A DNA stretch of 24,787 bases from NCBI RefSeq assembly GCF_958445495.1, contig NZ_CAUCSQ010000060.1, positions 1-24,787 on the forward strand, in the 5' to 3' direction. This document shows positions 14,866 to 22,919 of this stretch, piece by piece. A program made the translations under genes and the position numbers. Below the pieces are notes generated by a model. That model was not told where the DNA came from, did no database searches, and saw only the letters and a program-made list of their open reading frames with translations. This DNA comes from an uncultured Bacteroides sp. (GTDB lineage Bacteria; Bacteroidota; Bacteroidia; Bacteroidales; Bacteroidaceae). How positions within the stretch are numbered: position 1 is the stretch's first letter; each line of letters opens with the position of its first letter.

Positions 14866-14882
14866 CACCCGCAAACAAGAAA

Positions 14883-14955
14883 GGTGCCATAGCTCAGTTG
14901 GTAGAGCAAAGGACTGAAAATCCTTGTGTCCCCGGTTCGATTCCTGGTGGCACCA
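14883..14955 (+). tRNA. tRNA-Phe (anticodon GAA)
   Basis: This 73-nt cloverleaf has acceptor GGTGCCA/TGGCACC, a D arm with AGCTCAGTTGGTAGAGC, an anticodon stem AAGGA/TCCTT holding the loop CTGAAAA (GAA at 14916-14918), and a T arm with GGTTCGATTCC. The discriminator is A and CCA is not encoded, so it must be added after transcription. Confidence 0.97.
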
Positions 14956-14968
14956 CTTCTTAAGCAAT

Positions 14969-15041
14969 CGGAATGTAGCGCAGTTGGTAGCGCACTACGT
15001 TCGGGACGTAGGGGTCGGGCGTTCGAGTCGCCTCATTCCGA
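14969..15041 (+). tRNA. tRNA-Pro (anticodon CGG)
   Basis: This 73-nt cloverleaf has acceptor CGGAATG/CATTCCG, D arm GCGCAGTTGGTAGCGC, anticodon stem CTACG/CGTAG with loop TTCGGGA (CGG followed by G37, usual for proline tRNAs), and T arm GGGCGTTCGAGTCGCCT. The discriminator is A and CCA is not encoded. It reads CCG codons and follows tRNA-Phe by 13 bp in the same transcript. Confidence 0.96.
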
Positions 15042-15044
15042 CAA

Positions 15045-15089
15045 AAATGAAGGGCAGCTTTCTGGAATACAGTAAGTTGTCCTTCATTT
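15045..15089 (+). terminator. Long hairpin ending the tRNA operon
   Basis: AAATGAAGGGCAGCTT (15045-15060) pairs along its whole length with AAGTTGTCCTTCATTT (15074-15089) with two G-T wobbles, plus an inner CTG/CAG. It begins 4 bp after tRNA-Pro. The tail TTTCTATT is modest for a U-tract. It separates the tRNAs from the GH27 gene. Confidence 0.65.
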
Positions 15090-15149
15090 CTATTCAGTCA
15101 CTTGAACAAATTCAGGACGGATATGTAATAAGACACAACCTATTATATC

Positions 15150-16787
15150 ATGAAAAACAGGATTTATCTCTTTACAGTAGCAGTAGCTTCTTTTATGTGC
15201 ATCAGCTGCACAAAAACTCAAACTACCCTTTCCGAGAATGAAAAGACAGTCAATCCTCCCATCATGGGATGGAGTTCATGGAATGCATTTCGCGTAGACA
15301 TCAGCGAAGACATCATCAAGCATCAAGCCGACCTGATGGTAAAAAAAGGTCTGAAAGATGCCGGATATCATTATGTCAATGTTGATGACGGCTATTTCGG
15401 AAAGCGCGATGACAACGGAATTATGCATACCCACGAACAACGTTTCCCGAATGGGATGAAACCAATTGCGGATTACGTTCACGGCCTGGGAATGAAAGCC
15501 GGTCTCTATACCGATGCGGGCAACAGTACATGTGGCTCCATGTGGGACAATGATGCAGCAGGCGTAGGAGCTGGTATCTATGGACACGAACCGCAAGACG
15601 CCCAATTATACTTTGGCGACTGGGGTTTCGACTTTATCAAAATTGATTACTGCGGAGGAGATGCGCTGGGACTTAATGAAAAGGAACGCTACACTTCCAT
15701 CCGGAACAGTATAGACAAAGTAAACAAAGATGTTTCCATCAATATTTGCCGATGGGCCTTCCCGGGCACTTGGGCTAAAGATGCAGCAACTTCCTGGCGT
15801 ATCAGTGGAGATATTAATGCACATTGGGGATCATTAAGATATGTAGTAGGAAAGAATCTCTACCTGTCAGCCTATGCCGGAAACGGACATTATAATGACA
15901 TGGATATGATGGTCATCGGATTCCGTAACGACAGTAAAGTAGGCGGACAAGGTCTTACTCAGACAGAAGAAGAAGCTCATTTCGGTTTATGGTGTATCAT
16001 GAGCTCTCCTTTGCTTATCGGATGCAATCTGGAAAACATACCGGATTCTTCGCTCGAACTGCTGACTAATAAAGAACTGATTGCCCTCAACCAAGATCCG
16101 CTGGGCTTGCAGGCCTATGTAGCGCAACATGAAAACGAAGGCTATGTACTCGTAAAAGATATTGAGCAGAAACGTGGGAATGTACGCGCAGTAGCTCTCT
16201 ACAATCCTTCCGATACGACATGTAGTTTCTCCGTACCGTTCTCTTCACTGGAATTTGAAGGAAACGTAAAAGTACGCGATCTGGTAAAACATAGCGATTT
16301 AGGAAACTTCTCCGGAACCTTCGAACAAACACTTCCTGCACACAGTGCCATGTTCCTCCGCATAGAAGGCGAAACACGCCTGGAACCGACCTTGTATGAA
16401 GCAGAATGGGCTTACCTGCCTCTTTTCAATGACCTCGGCAAAAATCCTAAAGGCATTGTTTATGCCCATGATAAGGAAGCTTCCGGCAAAATGAAAGTAG
16501 GTTTCCTTGGCGGACAACCCGAAAACTATGCCGAATGGCGGGAAGTATATAGCGAAAACGGCGGGCGCTATGATATGACTATCCATTATTTATATGGCAA
16601 AGGACGACAAATAGAACTGGACGTAAACGGTACCATTACTAAAATCGACTCCCTGGGAGAGGATAACGGTCATAAACAAATCACAGTTCCCGTTGAATTA
16701 AAAGCCGGATACAACACTATCCGTATGGGCAATAGTTACAATTGGGCACCGGATATCGACTGCTTCACTCTAAAAAAAGCATTGTAA
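15150..16787 (+). CDS. GH27 alpha-galactosidase lipoprotein with C-terminal carbohydrate-binding-like domain
   Basis: This 545-residue enzyme should release terminal alpha-linked galactose (or, less often in the family, N-acetylgalactosamine or arabinopyranose). The N-terminal signal ends at a lipoprotein cysteine (ISC, Cys20). The GH27 barrel runs from about residue 36 (PPIMGWSSWNAF) through VNVDDGYF. The nucleophile is Asp166 in FIKIDYCGG, the acid/base is Asp221 in SWRISGDI, and YNDMDMMVIG (248-257) follows. A beta-sandwich C-terminal domain spans about 310-395, and a further region from about 400 begins LYEAEWAYLP and resembles CBM6/35-like modules. It is not in a visible polysaccharide utilisation locus: no SusC/SusD or regulator is adjacent. 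No convincing promoter is seen in the short gap after the tRNA terminator. A big nested hairpin follows. Confidence 0.93.
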   Translation: MKNRIYLFTVAVASFMCISCTKTQTTLSENEKTVNPPIMGWSSWNAFRVDISEDIIKHQADLMVKKGLKDAGYHYVNVDDGYFGKRDDNGIMHTHEQRFPNGMKPIADYVHGLGMKAGLYTDAGNSTCGSMWDNDAAGVGAGIYGHEPQDAQLYFGDWGFDFIKIDYCGGDALGLNEKERYTSIRNSIDKVNKDVSINICRWAFPGTWAKDAATSWRISGDINAHWGSLRYVVGKNLYLSAYAGNGHYNDMDMMVIGFRNDSKVGGQGLTQTEEEAHFGLWCIMSSPLLIGCNLENIPDSSLELLTNKELIALNQDPLGLQAYVAQHENEGYVLVKDIEQKRGNVRAVALYNPSDTTCSFSVPFSSLEFEGNVKVRDLVKHSDLGNFSGTFEQTLPAHSAMFLRIEGETRLEPTLYEAEWAYLPLFNDLGKNPKGIVYAHDKEASGKMKVGFLGGQPENYAEWREVYSENGGRYDMTIHYLYGKGRQIELDVNGTITKIDSLGEDNGHKQITVPVELKAGYNTIRMGNSYNWAPDIDCFTLKKAL

Positions 16788-16810
16788 TCCGGACGATATA
16801 ATCTCATCTA

Positions 16811-16905
16811 TTAAAAGGAGCAACCATGTGGAATAAAATATGCCCTAAAAGTTTCTCATTTTGCTTTTAGGAAATACTTTAAAATCCATTATTGCTCCTT
16901 TTTAG
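16811..16905 (+). terminator. Large nested hairpin terminator after the GH27 gene
   Basis: AAAAGGAGCAA (16813-16823) pairs with TTGCTCCTTTT (16892-16902). Inside it, CCTAAAAG (16844-16851) pairs with CTTTTAGG (16864-16871). Size and two-tier plan resemble the hairpin after glsA. T5 at the right end makes it a plausible terminator; a decayed miniature mobile element is the alternative. Confidence 0.6.
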
Positions 16906-16962
16906 TTTAGATACTGCCCAGCAATCCGTATCATATTCCATCTCTTCATGACCGGTTCCCGC

Positions 16963-17278
16963 CTATTCCGGTGTTATCGTAATTTTCGCTTTTTCTCCTA
17001 CATCCACCTCCGCAATGGCAGTACACTCCCCGACAGAAAGAATCCGTTCCTCTCCCGGATATCCCCCCCAACGATATCTCATCACAGACTCTATCTGCAA
17101 CCTGTAAACAAACAACTTTACTTCCTATAAAATCCATAGGTTACAGTATATACACTCCATTAACAATTTCAGACTCCTTAAAGCGGAAATAAGCCAATGC
17201 CCAATTCACATGACAAGAAAAAAGTACTCCGGACTCAATATCCATATCCATCTCAAAAACAGCAGAATATTTATTCAT
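16963..17278 (-). pseudogene. Decayed coding remnant with one nonsense codon and one G7 frameshift
   Basis: On the minus strand an ATG at 17278, preceded by AAGGAGGGG, opens a 45-codon frame containing LFSCHVNWALAYFRFKESE. It stops at a TAA (17141-17143). The same frame continues without a gap as MDFIGSKVVCLQVADRV up to a run of seven G (17063-17069 on the plus strand as C). Dropping one G joins it to YPGEERILSVGECTAIAEV and VDVGEKAKITITPE, which stops at 16963. The three segments together read like one protein of about 105 residues damaged twice. I do not recognise the family. It could also be a short functional ORF at 17141-17278 followed by noncoding DNA. Apart from the hairpin at 16811-16905, the rest of the gap before 17381 shows nothing convincing. 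Confidence 0.35.
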
Positions 17279-17380
17279 CCCCTCCTTACAGGAACAGGAA
17301 TAAAAAGAAAAGCACAAAAATAGGAGGAGCTAAGATCACTCTCCACTCCTCCCGTCACGACAAACAACTAAAATTATTTA

Positions 17381-18847
17381 CTATTTGATGCCGTCCAATG
17401 CCCTTTTAGCAGTAGCATTAGCGGGGTCTATAGCCAGAATTTTATTCCAATATTCTATGGATTTGTCTTTATTAGCCTTCGCTTCGGCCTTCAATGCCGG
17501 ATTCTCGATAGCCAACAAATAATAATATCCAAGATAACTGTAACATTCAACCAACGCCGAATGATAACGGGAATCATTTTTACTCTCCAATAAAGCGGCA
17601 ACCTCCTCATAGAAAGGCTTAGCCAACCCTTGAACCGTTTCAGGGTCAAGTGCAGAATTGGCTCGCGCCCTCCAGAAATTGCCCAGATAACTTTCCGGCG
17701 CCACTTCCGCAATAGAGTGGAAGACAGAGTCGGCAGACATCAAAGCCAGCTTACGCTCATCGACACCGGTTGCCAGCGAATCAGCCTGCGTGCCCGCTCC
17801 ATAATAAAGTTTCCCCAACTGGAACAGCAAATCCGGAGTCTGCTTATCCTTATCCAGAGATGAATAATACTTCCGATAAGCGCTAATCGCTTTTTTATAA
17901 TCATTCTTCTGTTCATAAGCAGAAGAGATATTCTTATACAAATCAGTCTTTGCCGGCTCCAGTTGAACCGCTTTCTCATACTGTACCACCGCCTCTTCAT
18001 ATTTTTTCAGGCTCTCCAGCAAATGACCGTAATACATATAGTCCAAATAAGAATAATCCGCTTTTTCAGATTCATTGAAAAAAATATCCGCAGCCTTGAG
18101 CGCTTCATCAAACCGTTTCAAGTCCGTATAATTATACATCGCCAAACGATTAAACGCAGCATGACGGGCATTCTTTTCCAATCCCCTGTTAGCCACCTCA
18201 AGCGACTTTGTAAAATCATGGTTCAGGAACAAGGCAAAGGCATACTTCACCAAATCCTCCTCCGTAGCCGCCGGCCCCATCGCAAAACGGGAATAAGCAT
18301 CGGCAGCCTTACTGAAATCATTCTTCAAATAATAAATCTCAGCCAGTTTTTTATCTACAGCCGTCAGAGACGGTTCCAGTTCCTTCAACTGATTCAATTT
18401 CTCAATAGCAAGGTTCGGATTGGCAGCCTTGTATATATCCGCATATCCCAAATACGCCTCCGTACATCTGGAATCGAAATAAATAGCCTCTTCATATTTC
18501 TGGGAAGCAAGTCCCGCATTCTTTTGTTTTACGGCAATATCCCCTTCCAATACAGAAGCAAGAGCCGATTTCTTGTCAGCCTTTTTCGCGAGAGCCGCAT
18601 ATTCCTGTGCTTCCGGCAACTTGCCGGCATCCAGGTACGCTTCTCCGATAGCCACCAAAAGCTCTACATTCTTTTTATTTTTTCCTTTTGTCAAACGCCC
18701 GGCGTCTTCGGCAGCCTGTGCCGGATTTGACTGAATCATTTCTTTCAATTTTGCAACCTCCGCCTGCCATTCGGCATCAGGTGATTGCGCATAGAGCGAC
18801 CCAACAGCTATAAACGCTCCAGCTAAAAACATTTGTACTCGTTTCAT
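17381..18847 (-). CDS. Secreted tetratricopeptide-repeat protein, last gene of the exb/ton operon
   Basis: This 488-residue protein has a cleavable signal peptide (MKRVQMFLAGAFIAVGSLYA) and then repeated helix pairs of the TPR type almost to the end, for example LLVAIGEAYLDAGKLPEAQEY, YGHLLESLKKYEEAVVQYEKA, ISSAYEQKNDYKKAISAYRKYY and a final SIEYWNKILAIDPANATAKRA. TPR proteins are scaffolds, so a periplasmic protein-protein contact role is inferred. The frame is open to a GTG at 18856, but the ATG at 18847 begins the signal peptide and is chosen. It starts 21 bp after the PstS-like gene, as the last gene of the minus-strand operon. Confidence 0.88.
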   Translation of the reverse strand: MKRVQMFLAGAFIAVGSLYAQSPDAEWQAEVAKLKEMIQSNPAQAAEDAGRLTKGKNKKNVELLVAIGEAYLDAGKLPEAQEYAALAKKADKKSALASVLEGDIAVKQKNAGLASQKYEEAIYFDSRCTEAYLGYADIYKAANPNLAIEKLNQLKELEPSLTAVDKKLAEIYYLKNDFSKAADAYSRFAMGPAATEEDLVKYAFALFLNHDFTKSLEVANRGLEKNARHAAFNRLAMYNYTDLKRFDEALKAADIFFNESEKADYSYLDYMYYGHLLESLKKYEEAVVQYEKAVQLEPAKTDLYKNISSAYEQKNDYKKAISAYRKYYSSLDKDKQTPDLLFQLGKLYYGAGTQADSLATGVDERKLALMSADSVFHSIAEVAPESYLGNFWRARANSALDPETVQGLAKPFYEEVAALLESKNDSRYHSALVECYSYLGYYYLLAIENPALKAEAKANKDKSIEYWNKILAIDPANATAKRALDGIK

Positions 18848-18868
18848 GATAGTCACTAATTTTAGTTA

Positions 18869-19816
18869 TTACTCGTCTTTCACATGGACGACACGTACCG
18901 GCTGGGTAGCCGGAACAAGTCCGGATTTCAATATAATCCGCTGTCCTTTGTCAGATGCCATAAAAGAAGCGAATCCCCAGGATAATCCGTTACGGGGATC
19001 ATTCAACAACGCATAAACAGACCGTGCCAGAGGATAATTGCCGTAGAACAAATAAGCCTGATAAGGTTTATAACTATTCGCAGGAGTAGCAACGTCCTCA
19101 GCACTCACCGCCATCACCCTGACCTCCTCACGAAAAGATAAATGAGTCGTATCGTTACGGTTGCCCAACCAGTTCACCCCAATCACTCCCATAGCATTCG
19201 GATTCTCCGCTACATAATCCATCACCTGCCGGTTCGTTTTCAAAGCACTGACATTGTCCGTAGCCAAAGGCTTTCCACCGCAAATCGAATCTATGGCAAA
19301 ACGCACGGTACTGGAATTCTTATTATCGAACACCACCTGAATCTCCTTCAAACGGGAATCCGGATTTACCTCCTTCCAGTTTTTCACCTCACCCGTCAGA
19401 ATACGGCGGAAATCACGTACACTCAATAAAGAGTCCGGATTATTGCGATTCACAATCAAAGCCAGACCATCCGTAGCCAGTTTTATCTCACGGGGAAAAA
19501 ACTTACGGCTGTGGAACGAATTCATCTCTTCCTCAGTCAGTGTCCGGGTTACGATAGCCAACCGGACACTGTCTTTCAGAAGTAAATTAATCGCCTCTAC
19601 CTCTGTTGTATAACGAGGAACAATCCCAGCCAAAGGATACAAGTTTTCGAACACATCAATTTCTTCCTGTATGATAGGTTCGAAACTCTCGTCCGCTGTA
19701 ATGGCGACCACCCCGGAAGAATAAGTATCCGTCGGTCCCTTCTTCGACTTCGAGTTGCAAGCCCCCAATACCGCCAGCAGAACAACCCCTATCAGCTTCC
19801 ATTGTCTTTTCATCAT
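18869..19816 (-). CDS. PstS-like phosphate-binding-family lipoprotein
   Basis: This 315-residue lipoprotein has lipobox LGAC (Cys20) and a PstS-type periplasmic-binding fold. Seen: the opening AITADESFEPIIQEEID, the middle FRRILTGEVKNWKEVNPDSR, NKNSSTVRFAIDS in the anion-site region, and YPLARSVYALLND towards the end, all in the order expected for this fold. No PstC, PstA or PstB genes are present; instead it lies 3 bp after tonB, so its partner is probably the Ton complex or an outer-membrane receptor rather than an ABC importer. Whether it binds phosphate is not known from sequence. Confidence 0.88.
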   Translation of the reverse strand: MMKRQWKLIGVVLLAVLGACNSKSKKGPTDTYSSGVVAITADESFEPIIQEEIDVFENLYPLAGIVPRYTTEVEAINLLLKDSVRLAIVTRTLTEEEMNSFHSRKFFPREIKLATDGLALIVNRNNPDSLLSVRDFRRILTGEVKNWKEVNPDSRLKEIQVVFDNKNSSTVRFAIDSICGGKPLATDNVSALKTNRQVMDYVAENPNAMGVIGVNWLGNRNDTTHLSFREEVRVMAVSAEDVATPANSYKPYQAYLFYGNYPLARSVYALLNDPRNGLSWGFASFMASDKGQRIILKSGLVPATQPVRVVHVKDE

Positions 19817-19819
19817 CTT

Positions 19820-20635
19820 TTACTGTAATCTAAACATCACCGGAACAGTGAACTTCACACGCACCGCTTTTCCATTTTGTTTGCCCGGAATCCATTTCGG
19901 CATACTCTTTACCACCCGTACAGCCTCCTTATCCAAATAAGGGTCTACGCCACGGGCTACATGTACATCAGAAATACTGCCGTCACGCTCCACAACGAAC
20001 TGTATGATAACACGTCCTTGCGTTCCGTTCTCCTGCGCAATAGTCGGATACTTGATATTCTTGCCCAGATAAGCCATCAATTCCTGCGGTCCACCGGGAA
20101 AAGCCGGCATCTGCTCCACCATATCAAAGACCTTTTCAGGTTCCGGTTCCGCCTGCGTCACCACTTGCTTCAAATCCGCAATATCCGCCCCGTTCGTTTC
20201 ATCATTCCCCTTCACGTCAGCAATGGAAATGGATACTTTGGTAGCATTCAAATCTTCCTGGCTCTTGATTTCATCCTCTTCATGCACCTCCTCATCCTTT
20301 TTGATGACAGGAGCCGTAAACTTAATAGAACTTTTCAGTGCAGGGGGAGGAGGCGCAACCGGTTCCACCCTTTTCATCTCTTCCTGCTTAATTTCCGGTT
20401 CTTCCAATTTCGACAAAGTAGTAACCTCTGTCATAACCTCTTTCTGCTTCGGAGTCGCCAACTTAAGCAACGTAGGAATGCTAAACCCGACAACCGCTAT
20501 CACCAACACAATCAACATCGCCGCGTTATGCCGTTTCGTTGAATTAGCACGCATCCTATATGCTCCATACGCCTGGTTTTTGCCCTCAAAAATCAGTTGA
20601 CACCACTCCGAAGAAGCTAAATCTAATTTTGCCAT
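19820..20635 (-). CDS. tonB: TonB-family energy transducer (Bacteroidetes type)
   Basis: This 271-residue protein begins with a cytoplasmic segment typical of Bacteroidetes TonB (SSEWCQLIFEGKNQAYGAYR, 8-27), which is longer than in E. coli. A single transmembrane helix follows (about 38-58), then a Pro/Glu/Lys-rich periplasmic spacer (75-170, with APPPPAL), then the TonB C-terminal domain from about 176 (MPAFPGGPQELMAYLGKNI, YPTIAQENGTQGRVIIQFVV, and a final KFTVPVMFRL). It passes proton-motive force from ExbB/ExbD to outer-membrane receptors. It starts 26 bp after the second exbD. Confidence 0.95.
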   Translation of the reverse strand: MAKLDLASSEWCQLIFEGKNQAYGAYRMRANSTKRHNAAMLIVLVIAVVGFSIPTLLKLATPKQKEVMTEVTTLSKLEEPEIKQEEMKRVEPVAPPPPALKSSIKFTAPVIKKDEEVHEEDEIKSQEDLNATKVSISIADVKGNDETNGADIADLKQVVTQAEPEPEKVFDMVEQMPAFPGGPQELMAYLGKNIKYPTIAQENGTQGRVIIQFVVERDGSISDVHVARGVDPYLDKEAVRVVKSMPKWIPGKQNGKAVRVKFTVPVMFRLQ

Positions 20636-20661
20636 TTTACTTTTCTTTTTTAGGTGTTACA

Positions 20662-21312
20662 TCATTCATCGGCCAGATTCTGCGACAAAGCTCCCTTCTC
20701 ATTGTAATTCTTTATCAAGAATTCGTCCGCTTCAGCCATATCGGTTATTACATACTTGCCAATGTTACATATCTGCATTTCATCCAGCGCGTCAATCAGA
20801 TTCCGATAAGAAGCGTCATCCGTCGCCTTGATAATCACGGTCGGCGTATCCTTTCCGCTCTTAATCTCGGCAACCTGTTTCTTAAAGTCCTCTTCCGAAA
20901 TCTCAAGGTCAAGCTTCTTCTGCTTCAATGCCCTCACTTTATTTACGGCAACAGCATTCTTCTGAAGAAGCACGGCACGCAATCCGTCAGCACTGTAATT
21001 CGTCTCCTTCAATGACGTATAATCCTTATAATTAGGTTCTCCCTCATAATAATAAAGTTTATCATCCGGTCCCAGCAGCAAAGTAATCGCCTGAGAAGCC
21101 TTCACCATACTCTTCTGGTCCTCGGTTATATTCTTATCATTACTCGGCATGCTTATCTCCATCGTCTGAGGTTTGCTCAGCGTAGTACACAGCATAAAGA
21201 AAGTAATCAACAGCATGTTCATGTCCACCATCGGCGTAAAGTCCACGCGGACAGTCATCTTCTTCTGTTTGCTCTTCCCGTTTTTCCCGCTCTCTTGTAC
21301 TTCAGCACTCAT
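20662..21312 (-). CDS. exbD: ExbD-family proton-channel subunit (long form, second copy)
   Basis: This 216-residue ExbD/TolR protein has one transmembrane helix containing the conserved aspartate (FTPMVDMNMLLITFFML, Asp30). A long periplasmic region contains an insertion with YYYEGEPNYKDYTSLKETN and a Lys/Glu-rich coiled stretch, before the C-terminal TPTVIIKATDDASYRNLIDAL core. It is longer than the roughly 140-residue E. coli protein, a form usual in Bacteroidetes. It begins 15 bp after the first exbD gene and is followed by tonB. Confidence 0.93.
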   Translation of the reverse strand: MSAEVQESGKNGKSKQKKMTVRVDFTPMVDMNMLLITFFMLCTTLSKPQTMEISMPSNDKNITEDQKSMVKASQAITLLLGPDDKLYYYEGEPNYKDYTSLKETNYSADGLRAVLLQKNAVAVNKVRALKQKKLDLEISEEDFKKQVAEIKSGKDTPTVIIKATDDASYRNLIDALDEMQICNIGKYVITDMAEADEFLIKNYNEKGALSQNLADE

Positions 21313-21327
21313 TATATTTCCTCCTTT

Positions 21328-21933
21328 TTAATTTTCAGATTCCGTTTTGAGAGAAGTAATCAGATTATACCGGTTTTCCCTCAAATCCTGAAGCGAGTTC
21401 ATAACATTCTTTATCACCGAGTATGGAGTCGAAGCATCCGCCTTGATAGCAATTCGCAAGTCAGCGTTAGCGGCACGCGCATTACGCACCCACGACTTAA
21501 ACTGGTTATCAACGCTATCACAAGGAATTCCCTCGTTTTTCAAAACCTTATCCCGCTGTTCCTCAGGAAGGTCCAGGAATTTCTGCATACTTCCGATGGG
21601 TACTCCGAAAGTAGAAGAAAGAATAAACCTCTTCTCTTGTTCCGGAGTAAATTCAATGCCATACTCCTTACCCATACTCTCCAAGACAGCCCGCATGTCC
21701 TGCTGCTTGTCAAGGCTCATAAATATCTTTCCTTCCGGATCAACCAGAATCTGGAGCACATTCGTCTCCGGAATCTTAATCTCCGAAACAGACGCCGGAG
21801 TAGTCACCTGTACCGGTTCTTTCTTCACAAATGTCGAAGTCAACATAAAGAAAGTCAGAAGCAATACAGTAACATCACTCATAGCCGTCATATCTATGAA
21901 CGTACTTTTCTTTTTAATTTGCGCTCTACCCAT
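21328..21933 (-). CDS. exbD: ExbD-family proton-channel subunit (first copy)
   Basis: This 201-residue ExbD/TolR protein has a short cytoplasmic start and a helix with the conserved aspartate (MTAMSDVTVLLLTFFML, Asp20). Its periplasmic part contains ILVDPEGKIFMSLDKQQDMR and ends with an ADLRIAIKADASTPYSVIKNV core. It differs clearly from the neighbouring ExbD, so the pair may form a mixed dimer inside the ExbB pentamer. It lies 31 bp after exbB. Confidence 0.93.
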   Translation of the reverse strand: MGRAQIKKKSTFIDMTAMSDVTVLLLTFFMLTSTFVKKEPVQVTTPASVSEIKIPETNVLQILVDPEGKIFMSLDKQQDMRAVLESMGKEYGIEFTPEQEKRFILSSTFGVPIGSMQKFLDLPEEQRDKVLKNEGIPCDSVDNQFKSWVRNARAANADLRIAIKADASTPYSVIKNVMNSLQDLRENRYNLITSLKTESEN

Positions 21934-21964
21934 GATTTAACAGATTTTGAAAGGATTCACCCCA

Positions 21965-22762
21965 TTAGTGAGTAGCGGCAAAAGTTTGTACAATGGAAAA
22001 TCCGACTTCATCGAGCCCATAAGTCAATTTATCAATCTTGTTGGTGTAGTAGTTGTATGAAATAACAGCCAATGCACCTGTCAAAATACCGAAAGCAGTA
22101 TTAATCAAAGCCTCGGAAATACCTTGCGACAAAGCCATAGAGTCAGCTCCGCCACCCGCAGACAAAGCGGCAAATGAACGAATCATACCGATTACCGTAC
22201 CAAGCAACCCCATCAACGTACCCAAAGTAGTAATAGTGGCAATAATCGGAAGATTCTGCTGCATCATAGGCATTTCCAAAGCAGTAGCCTCTTCCAGTTC
22301 CTTCTGGATAGCCAGCAGCTTTTGTTCTTTAGACAAAGAAGTATTCTTTTCCATTTCCTCATACTTACGCAAAGTAGAAGTCACCACATTGGCAACAGAC
22401 CCACGCTGTTTGTCGCAAATCTCTTGCGCTTTCTTCATATCCCCGGCAGCCAGTGCCTCTTTAATATTAGCGACAAACTTAGCCAACGAACCCCTGCCGA
22501 AAGCAGAACGAAGAGCAAAATAACGTTCGATACTCAAAGCAAGCACAGTCAATAACAATGTTTGGATGACAGGTACAATAACGCCCCCTTTATAAACAGT
22601 ACCCAACATATTCAACGGATGGTTGTCGGGGTCATTATTCATAAAATTAGACGGATTCCCCAATAAGAACTGATAAATACATACAGCTATTACAAAACAG
22701 CAGATAATCACAATACCGGCATTCTTTATACCTACAACTTTAGCTTTTTTAGTAGTTTCCAT
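21965..22762 (-). CDS. exbB: ExbB/TolQ/MotA-family proton-channel protein
   Basis: This 265-residue protein has hydrophobic helices at about 14-34, 60-80, 172-195 and 219-240. The large cytoplasmic loop (81-170) contains the helix around EICDKQRGSVANVV. The last two helices carry the family motif TITTLGTLMGLLGTVIGMI and the ISEALINTAFGILTG segment with pore threonines. It forms the ring around ExbD that converts proton flow into work on TonB. It is the first gene of the six-gene minus-strand operon. The N-terminal extra helix, followed by PSNFMNNDPDNHPLNML, is a Bacteroidetes feature. Confidence 0.95.
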   Translation of the reverse strand: METTKKAKVVGIKNAGIVIICCFVIAVCIYQFLLGNPSNFMNNDPDNHPLNMLGTVYKGGVIVPVIQTLLLTVLALSIERYFALRSAFGRGSLAKFVANIKEALAAGDMKKAQEICDKQRGSVANVVTSTLRKYEEMEKNTSLSKEQKLLAIQKELEEATALEMPMMQQNLPIIATITTLGTLMGLLGTVIGMIRSFAALSAGGGADSMALSQGISEALINTAFGILTGALAVISYNYYTNKIDKLTYGLDEVGFSIVQTFAATH

Positions 22763-22843
22763 AATAAGTTTTTTTTGTTAAGATATTAATTCAGTTATTT
22801 AGAAAATTGTCAGAAGAATAGGGCACACCACGCTATAAACCCT

Positions 22844-22869
22844 GCGACTTTTCAAGCACAAAAAGCCGC
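22844..22869. other. Hairpin upstream of exbB
   Basis: GCGACTTTT (22844-22852) pairs with AAAAGCCGC (22861-22869) with one G-T wobble. It lies between the small secreted-protein gene and exbB, both on the minus strand. No T-run follows on that strand, so it may be a processing or attenuating structure. No clear -7 box for exbB was found in this gap. Confidence 0.35.
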
Positions 22870-22919
22870 ACAGTCCATACCCAGGTATGAAAAGGAAAAA
22901 ATAAGAAAAGATAAGATTA

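Noticed and set aside
14969..15041. tRNA-Pro 3' end as an integration (att) site
   Set aside because: No direct repeat of the tRNA 3' end and no integrase gene were seen downstream within the window.
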